Positions 56,849 to 64,000 of a stretch of DNA of 64,000 bases are shown here, piece after piece; the first letter of the stretch is position 1, and each line of letters opens with the position of its first letter. The stretch is from contig JAUIRK010000896.1 of NCBI GenBank assembly GCA_030549495.1, positions 1 through 64,000 of the forward strand, written 5' to 3'. Source of the DNA: Nectonema munidae (Eukaryota > Nematomorpha > Nectonematoida > Nectonematidae). Below the pieces are notes generated by a model that was given only the letters and a program-made list of their open reading frames with translations, had not been told where the DNA came from and searched no databases. The translations under genes were made by a program, and so were the position numbers.

Positions 56849-57419
56849 AATACATATATATACAATTTTTAGTTCTAAAGTGTCTTTTTTAAATTCTAAA
56901 GTGTCTTTTTTAAATTCTAAAATGTCTTTTTTAAATTCCTATAAAGAAATTTTTAGTTTGTATCGAAAGTTTCAACTAAGCAAAAAAGTGAATTTTAAAA
57001 CTTAGTTTCGAAAAACATTTTACATCCATTTTAATATCCATTATATAATGAAAAAAAGTGTTCACACAAACTTTTTTGCTTAGTTGAAACTTTCGATACA
57101 AACTAAAAAAATTTTAATACTATATTACTATAATATAAAAACAATCTATGCAGAAGGCAAAAATTGAAGAGCTAAAAACTTGTCTATAAATGGACTGCTA
57201 GTTGCATCGAATTAAAAATGACTTGAAATAGAGGCAGATAATTAGAAAATTATCAGTGTATCTTTCAACACGTCTACAGAACCTGACAATCGCACATAAT
57301 ATTACGCGCATTTATTAGAAACAAGACTTCACAGCTTATTCAGAAAAGTAAAATCAAAAAAGACACTTTAGAATTTAAAAAAGACACTTTAGAACTAAAA
57401 ATTGTATATATATATATTA
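56849..57419. repeat. Nested palindromic element, about 570 bp
   Basis: Outer arms of about 60 bases: ATATATATACAATTTTTAGT, TCTAAAGTGTCTTTTTTAAA and TTCTAAAGTGTC at 56853-56920 are repeated inverted at 57355-57413. An inner pair of about 38 bases (TTTGTATCGAAAGTTTCAAC and TAAGCAAAAAAGT, 56950-56990) recurs inverted at 57070-57113. The left outer arm has three 21-bp direct repeats (TTCTAAA(G/A)TGTC...), the right has two. It is non-coding. It is possibly a foldback or Tc1/mariner-type MITE inserted at a TA-rich site. Confidence 0.85.
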
Positions 57420-58890
57420 CGGTGGCCCTTAAGTATAAACTAAAAATTAAAATCATTAATTTTGTTGCTCCAAAAATTTAATTATGTTTATACATCTAAA
57501 ACAAATTAATTTTGAAAATTTGCCTTTTTTTAAAAAACCTAATGCGACCCTCAGAGAAGAAAGGAATAACAGAATTTTTGGAATTAAAATATGTATCTTT
57601 ATTGAAAAAAACTATATGAGATTTTTTTTAATAACAAATGTACCAAGATAACATTAGGTCTTTAAACAATATTTGGTAAATTTTGGATAATTTTTTCTTT
57701 TTTCAGCGACATTTTGAAGAACAAATTATTTTGTTTTTTCATCATTTGTAAGGATATTATGAGAATCATCATAATAGAGACTTTTTGTCAAGATATTCAT
57801 AAAGATATTTTTTGACTTTTGTGAAAAAAGTTTCCCAACACAAAATTTTGTTTCTTTTTAGGTAAAATTTTTATTTCTAAAATTTTATAGAGTTTGGTTA
57901 AGTATAAATGGACCCTCAATCACTTTAAAGTTAATAATTGAGAAAGCATATACAGTATATATATAACTAGCTAAAAAAATTAGTGAAAGTATTTGAAAAT
58001 TACTTTAAAATGGGTAAAATATATATATATAGATTTATAAGAATTTGAAATATCAGCAAATTATAGATTTGTGTCTAAACAAAAGAATCTTCATTTTTTT
58101 ATATGTGCAATGAAACTATAAATAATAGACTAAAAAATTTAAAAAAACTCATATAAAATCTAAAATTTTATAACTTTTTCTAATTTTCTGCTAAAAAGGA
58201 ATTTGAACAAAAATATTAAATGTATACTTTTATTGTCATATAGAAAATATTGACTTAATTAATGAAATGAACTCTTATTGTCCTAAAAAAAGCAGTCAAA
58301 TGATAATTTGATTTAAAGTTTAACTTGAAAACTTTTTCTCAGTGAAAAATAACTTTATTGACTTTTATTTGCCCCGCACAATATAAAATAAAGATCAGAT
58401 ACTTTACTGGAAAAAATTTGCAAAAATTAATATTATGCTAAAAATGATATAAAAATGAATCATGAGAATGCAACATACACAAAATAAAGAACATAATTAA
58501 CAATTTGAAGACATCAATATTATTATAATATGATTTGGCTTAATTTCATTGACATAATTCTAGTTTTCTTTACACTTGAACAAATTATAAATTTTGTATG
58601 TTGAGTGTTAACATAGTTTTAAAAAATAATGCACACATTAAATATCACACACATTTAGGATTGATGCGTATATATTTATTGATTTGAATTTTACATTGAA
58701 ATTTTTTAACAATAATACATTGATGGCTACATGATGAATTTATTTGAGAAGGAATAAATTTCAAATTTATGAATTTGGAATATTGGGATTCCCACCACAG
58801 AACATAGAGCTAAAAATTTTGGTAATACCATGCAGTGCAATTTTTTTTTCCTTTATCAACTTTATTTGTTATTTGCATATTTCTTTTAAT
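57420..58890. other. A+T-rich DNA without recognisable gene
   Basis: No domain-bearing frame. The plus-strand acceptor CTTTTTTCAG and GTAAGG around 57707-57748 frame a 41-nt stretch that fits no known neighbour. Confidence 0.45.
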
Positions 58891-58899
58891 CCAACCTTG

Positions 58900-61370
58900 T
58901 TCAGTGCCGGTCCCATATCCAGGTAAATGGAGAGAGTTTGCACATTTCTCCAAAACCATATAATGATCAACAAAAAAATAAATAATTCATATAAATCAGG
59001 CAGCGCGTGCTCGGTAAGCAATGCGTTAGAGTTTAGCCCGATTCTCACCAAAAGTAAACTAGGGTCGGTTATTCGAAGAAAAGGAATAAAGTCATTAAAA
59101 GAATAAATGAGAAGTTGCTACGAGTTGGAACGCTAAATGTTGGGACCGTGACTAGAAAAGGAAGAGGATTTGATGTTTAGACAAAAAATTGGAGTGTTAT
59201 GTGTTCAAGAAACAAGGTGGAAGGGCAACAAAGCAAAAGAGTTGGGTAAAGGGAAGAAATTATTTTATAGCGGAGCGAGTAAAGAAGGTAGACATGGATT
59301 TGGAATAGTATTATCAAATGAATTTAAGGAAAGCTTTCTTGAAGTGAATAGAATAAGGATTATAAGTCTAAAATTTGGAGTGGACGCAACTGTAGTTAAC
59401 GCTATATGTGATTATTTTCAGGAACTTAGTAAAGTTTCTAAAGGAGAAAGAGCAATTATAGGAGGAGATTTGAATGGAGATCTGGGAAAAAGTAGATGTT
59501 GGTTGAGAGGGTGAATGGAGGTTGGGGTGTAAAATATAGAGATGATAAAAGAGAAAGAGTTATTAACTTTGCAATAGCTTCTGATTTCGTTTTGTTCAAT
59601 ACATTTTTTGAAAAAGGGAACAAAATTTAATGACCTAAAATAGTGGTGGTAGAAAAAGTCAAATTGATTTGCTACTATACACAATAAATCGTTTGATAGA
59701 AGTTAGTAATTGTAAAGTAATAAAGGGAGAAAGTGTTGCAGCACAAAATCAATTGGTATTAATATATTGCAAGCTTAAAGTTTTAAGAATATGCAAGAAA
59801 ACAAAAATGGAAGAAAATATATAATAATATAATCTGTATATAAAGATATACAGATGTGAGAACTAGGTTTACGGATAAAATAATAAAATAAGATATCCAG
59901 TGTATGTGGAAGATTGGTGGTCGGCAAATAGTAATATTATCTTGAAAATATAGGTAAAGAAATACTTGGAAAGACATCTGGCAGAAATGCACCAACTGAT
60001 AAAGAGTCATCGCTGTGGAATAAGTAAGTACACAAACAAATCATTAAGAAAAAGCTTGCAAAGAAACAAGCCGATTTGACAGGTTTGGATCCAAAAAGGC
60101 GAAAAAAGAGGCAAAGAAAGCGGTGGTGAAAGCAAAGCACAGAAAATGCTACACATTGCAAAGAAACGGGATGCATGAACGAAAGACTTCAATCAAATAA
60201 AACAAATAAAAGATAACGATGGTAGAGTGCTTATAAAAGAAGAGATTCAAAGATTTAAATGAAGAAATACGGGGTGTGTGTAGGAAGAGAGTTTTCTTTA
60301 TGAATTAAAAGACAGCTAATAGAAGGGAAGTAAAAGAAGCGGTGAAGAAAATGAAAAATGGAAAAGCAAGAAGTGCTGGTGAAATACCAGCAGAGGTTTA
60401 GAAAAGTCTTAGTGAAAAGGGTGTAGATATTTTATGAAACCTTATGCTAAAAAATTTTAATCAAGAAAAATTCCAGAAGAATGGAGGGAAAGCCATGTCA
60501 TACCAATATATAATAGAAAAGTGGAAATTCAGGAATGTAGAAATTACAAATGAAAATTTGGGAGAAAAATTTAGAGATAAGAGATATAGTCACCTTTGGA
60601 GATGAACAGTTTGGTTTGTGACTGCAAAGGAACAGTAAATGCAATATTTCCATAGAAAATATAGAGAAAAACAGAAAGAACTACATCTGGTATTCATCGA
60701 TTTAGAAAAAGCATATGATCGAATACCTCGTGGAGAGGTCTGGAGGTGTTTAAGAAAAATGATAGACTTGTTAAGGATATGTATGAAATAGCAAATACTA
60801 GAGTTAATAGTGTAGGTTTAACAAAATACTCTTTAGTAAATGTTGGCTTACACCAAGGATCGACACTTAGCCCCATCTTATTTAACGTAGTTATAGATGG
60901 CGCTATTGAAGTTACCAGTTATAAGTCCCCATGGTGCATGATCTTTCCAGACGGTATAGTTTTGGGTAGTGAGAAGAGTCAAGTGTTACAAGTCTTGAAA
61001 AGATGAGTAGAGAAATGAAAAGAAGGGAATTGAAAATTAATCAGTAAAGGCAGAACACCTCTGTAAAAGCAAATGATGAAAGCTTAAAAATTAAGTTGCA
61101 AGGAAAAGTGTTGAGAAGAGTTAAATGACCCTTTGGCAGGTTGGATGAATTGGAAAAATGTGTCTCGAGTTTTGTGCGACAAAAGAATAGGAGTCAAAAT
61201 TAAGGCCAATATAAATTAAAACAATACTCACACACATATATCTGACCGAAATAGTATAAAGGCTTTCTTTCAATTTTTTTTTCAATAAAAAGTTGAATTG
61301 ATAACCTTCTTTTATCTTTTAAATATTTGCATAAATAAAGTTCTTCTTCTTCTTCTTCTTCTACTTTTTT
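58900..61370 (+). pseudogene. Decayed RTE-type LINE
   Basis: The 5' UTR begins GTGCCGGTCCCATATCCAGG, a phrase common to RTE elements. Endonuclease: RVGTLNVG near 59126, VLCVQETRWKGNKAKELG, KKLFYSGASKEGRHGFGIVL and IIGGDLNGDLG. RT parts: KKMKNGKARSAGEIPAE near 60345, IPEEWRESHVIPIYN, ELHLVFIDLEKAYDRIPRGE near 60690, LHQGSTLSPILFNVVIDGAI and PWCMIFPDGIVLGSE. The catalytic ADD box reads PDG, so the enzyme is dead. Many frame changes exist, and the element is shorter than a full RTE. It ends TTTGCATAAATAAAG and (TTC)n at 61341-61362. Confidence 0.9.
61341..61362 (+). repeat. (TTC)n tail of the RTE element
   Basis: Seven TTC units directly after the 3' end, the usual short-repeat tail for this clade. 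The same tail ends the fragments at 15005 and 32119. Confidence 0.85.
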
Positions 61371-61589
61371 TAAAGTTGTTTTAAGTTTTTTGGTATAAAT
61401 ATGTATGGAAACTGAAAAAAATTACTTAATAAATTAGTTGAAAAGTTATTTTCCTAAAATTTTTTGTTGATTTGCTGTAAAATTACTAATTCAAATTTTT
61501 AATCAAATACTTATTTATTTAAATATTTTATTTACAAGTCTATAAGATAAAATATTTAAAAAAAAAAATAGAAAAATACGCACACGCAT

Positions 61590-61660
61590 TCTCAGTCAAA
61601 CGCACGCATATTTTTGAACAGAGATGAAAGTGTAATCATAAAACGTCTTAACTTTGGACA
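61590..61660 (-). pseudogene. Remnant similar to the end of locus 3's 55480 exon
   Basis: On the minus strand, CACTTTCATCTCTGTTCAAA through GTGCGTTTGAC matches, at about three bases in four over 50, the minus-strand sequence at 55478-55530 (CACTTTCGTCTCTATCCAAA ... GTGTTTGAC). The likeness ends abruptly after TTTGAC. No open frame remains. It may be a decayed paralogous exon or a shared repeat, and lies close to the insertion site of a LINE A copy. Confidence 0.35.
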
Positions 61661-61704
61661 AATGTTTTAGTATAGCAAACCATGTTTTTTTTCATAAAAA
61701 ATAA

Positions 61705-63280
61705 TAACATAACATAACATAACATAAGTTTATTAAGCAATTTAAAGAGGCTAGCAGCCTATGAGAATTGCATCAAATATAGCGTATTTTTCAACGAACG
61801 GCAAATCTTTTGTCTTTCCAAAATTCATCGAGTTTTTTTTCAAATTCTTTCACAGTAATTGAGTTAACAACTTCATTAGGTAAGCCATTCCAGTGATTGT
61901 ATGCTCTTTGGATTAAATATCTGCTTCTATACTTACTTTGAAAGGATTCAGGTGCAAACTTCAGCAAGTGTGATCTGGAAATTCTCTTCGAATATTCAGG
62001 CAAAACTTTCTCATCAATCTTCATATTTCCTTTTACGATATTAAATATTGATATCATTTCATTTCTCAGGCTTCGATAATATAAAGAAGGCAGGTCAAAC
62101 TTTTGAAGTCTTTCAATATAACATAAATTTTGCATTCCTTTCAAGTGCTTTGTGAATACTTTTTGAACCTTTTCTATTTTTCTGATGTTGATAATTGATG
62201 AACTTCCAAAAATTACATTTGCGTATTCCAGAACAGGTCTGACTAAAGATTTGTATAAATACAGATAAATTTCGATTTCAGATAAGATGAAGGTATTGTT
62301 CAACATGTGTAGAATAGTGAAGGCTTTCTTGACAACGTGCAATACATGATCAGAGAAACAAAACTTTGAATCACCGATTAATCCTAGATCATTATGCTTT
62401 TCAACTTGGTTTAGCTTAGTTCCGCCTATATAAAAACTGGCATCCTCTTTTTTTCCAATTTGAAGGTGATAGCACTTATTTATATTCAACTGCATATCCC
62501 ATTCTTTACTCCATCTATATATTTTGTATAGATCATTCTGTATATTCTTCGTACCTTCACCCTTTGAACCCTTGAATAATTTTATATCATCAGCATAAAT
62601 TTTTATATTTGATTTTAGATCATCACAAATATCATTTATAAACATAGAGAAAAATACAGGTCCCAATACAGAATCTTGAGGGATTTCACTTATTATTTCT
62701 GAAGTTGATGAGCATAATCCATTCAATCGAACAATAAATTTTCTATTAAAAATATAGTCCCTGAACCATTCTATAAGGTTTTCTCCTATACCATAAGATT
62801 TCAACTTTAACAAGAGTCTTTCATGGGGGACAGTATCAAAAGCCTTCTGAAAGTCCAAATAAATAATGTTCACAGTTTTACTGATATTCATTTCAAGGGA
62901 AAATTCATTAGAAAATTCAATTAGATTTGTTATTGTTGATTTTTTTTGGAAGAAAGCCATGCTGTTGCCGCGATATCAAATTGTTTTTATCAAGATGGTC
63001 AACAACATTGTCCTTTATAATCGATTCAAGCACTTTAAAAATTATATTAATGACTGATATTGGTCTATAATTAGTAATGAGCTTTTTCTCACCTTTTTTA
63101 AAAACGGGTGATACTTAGCTTAATTTCCATGATTCAGGTAGTTTACGCTCCACAAAAGACTTATTATTTAAAACTGTTAGAGGCTTCGCTAAAACATTAC
63201 AGAGTTTTTGAAAAAAAAAGCGGTGAAATGTTGTCAATACCAGGTGATTTAGAAACATCTAGACTTTTGAGCTTATGGTA
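61705..63280 (-). mobile_element. 5'-truncated young copy of LINE A
   Basis: On the minus strand this matches 35895-37470 of the long LINE A almost base for base, including the hairpin and the TTATG tail. The frame from 62960 to 61791 (389 codons) is open, with QKAFDTVPH and IYADDIKLF. It differs from the other copy by about ten residues, for example IPQD for IPQG and SEIP for SGIP. Upstream, one extra A in a homopolymer near 62941 shifts the frame and a TGT has become TAA near 63117. It lacks ORF1 and the endonuclease and cannot move by itself. The high identity dates it as recent. Confidence 0.95.
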
Positions 63281-64000
63281 TAATATTATAAAATATAATG
63301 AAAAAATAAAAGTAAAAAATTAATTAAAATGAAAAAAGACGAAATTATTGTTAAAATGGAATATATAAACAAAATTTATGAGATATTTTTTATTTAAAAT
63401 AAAAATGACTTTATATTTGATATTAAAATAGAAAGCAGAATCATAAAATAAAATATTTCAAACTAACTTGACTAATTAATTAACTAGCAAACTAAATGAA
63501 CAAAAACAACCAAATTATAATAAAAAATAAATAACTAGTTAACTTTTTTTAACTAACTAGCATATATAACATCAAGATCAAGTGTTACAGAATTAAATAA
63601 GTCTAAGAAGTCTTTAATAACGTTTAATTTAAGAACTTAACAGACAAATTCATACCAAATTGTGAGAAATTGTATTTGAGTACTCTATAAGCGTATAGAC
63701 AAGAGTGATGAGATTGGTTTTATTTTTAGAGGTACATCCCACATTTTAGATAAATTATAACGACATTTTATATCCCAGAATATGTAACGCAATGAAAAAA
63801 TTTCAATTAAATATTGTTATACTCAGTGGGAATGAATATTGTTAAATCAAATAGTATAAACTCTTGAGATTATTTCCTTCAAAAATGAAGAGAAAATTTT
63901 TTTCTATTAAAAAATAGCACTCTGATTCACACTCTTTTTATCATTGTGTCATTATTTTTGAATAAATAGAGACATCTTAAAGTCTAATAACTTTTCATAC
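63281..64000. other. A+T-rich DNA with TAACTAAC-like tracts
   Basis: Degenerate TTAACTAACTAG motifs at 63465-63560. No gene seen to the window end. Confidence 0.5.

Noticed and set aside
57708-57748. 41-nt plus-strand stretch between CTTTTTTCAG and GTAAGG
   Set aside because: Stop in phase 1, length not divisible by three, no partner on this strand.
57420-57930. A possible Tc1/mariner element with GGTGGCCCTTAAGTATAAAC and TTAAGTATAAATGGACCCTC ends
   Set aside because: The two ends are not inverted copies of each other and no transposase is visible.

Overview
The window is strongly A+T-rich eukaryotic DNA, with GT-AG introns, AATAAA signals and TATA-type promoters. It comes from a metazoan with a repeat-rich genome. 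No species marker is present. CR1-like and RTE-like LINEs, hAT and piggyBac relics and small secreted-type genes built from tiny exons would fit a flatworm or an arthropod, but this is inference. There is no rRNA gene, canonical tRNA gene, CRISPR array or bacterial-type operon.

Layout. 1-3.7 kb: two short tandem arrays, then empty DNA. 3.7-13.2 kb: a graveyard of DNA transposons: a decayed ZBED-type hAT (minus strand), a CGGBP1/KRBA2-like hAT with both ends (7001-8870), a small hAT with a perfect 8-bp target duplication (9393-10058), a piggyBac relic (minus) and a very old LINE (minus). 13.5-21.3 kb: a hAT-type MITE, an RTE-type 3' tail, a minisatellite and a 5'-truncated LINE. 21.4-29.9 kb: the main host locus, a plus-strand gene of seven in-phase microexons (27, 15, 24, 45, 45, 39, 45 nt) and a terminal exon followed by AATAAA; its introns hold transposon and SINE remnants. 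30.9-32 kb: further terminal-exon-like pieces and an inverted duplication. 33.2-41.8 kb: a nearly full-length CR1-like LINE (family A) and a decayed LINE of a related family (B). 46.1-47.8 kb: a second microexon-type gene that begins with a signal-peptide exon behind a TATA box. 48.6-55.1 kb: LINE fragments and dispersed repeats. 55.5-56.4 kb: a third, minus-strand microexon locus sharing a homologous 38-nt exon with the second. 56.8-57.4 kb: a nested palindrome. 58.9-63.3 kb: a decayed RTE element and a young 5'-truncated copy of LINE A.

The main result is the set of microexon genes. In the first, every internal exon is a multiple of three, lies between GTAAG donors and good acceptors, and enters and leaves in phase 1. 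None ends in T, so any exon can be skipped without a frame change or a stop at the junction. This architecture resembles the micro-exon genes (MEGs) of schistosomes and, less closely, the microexon effector genes of aphids. The proteins match no family I recognise. The exon models rest on splice signals and phase alone and need transcript evidence.
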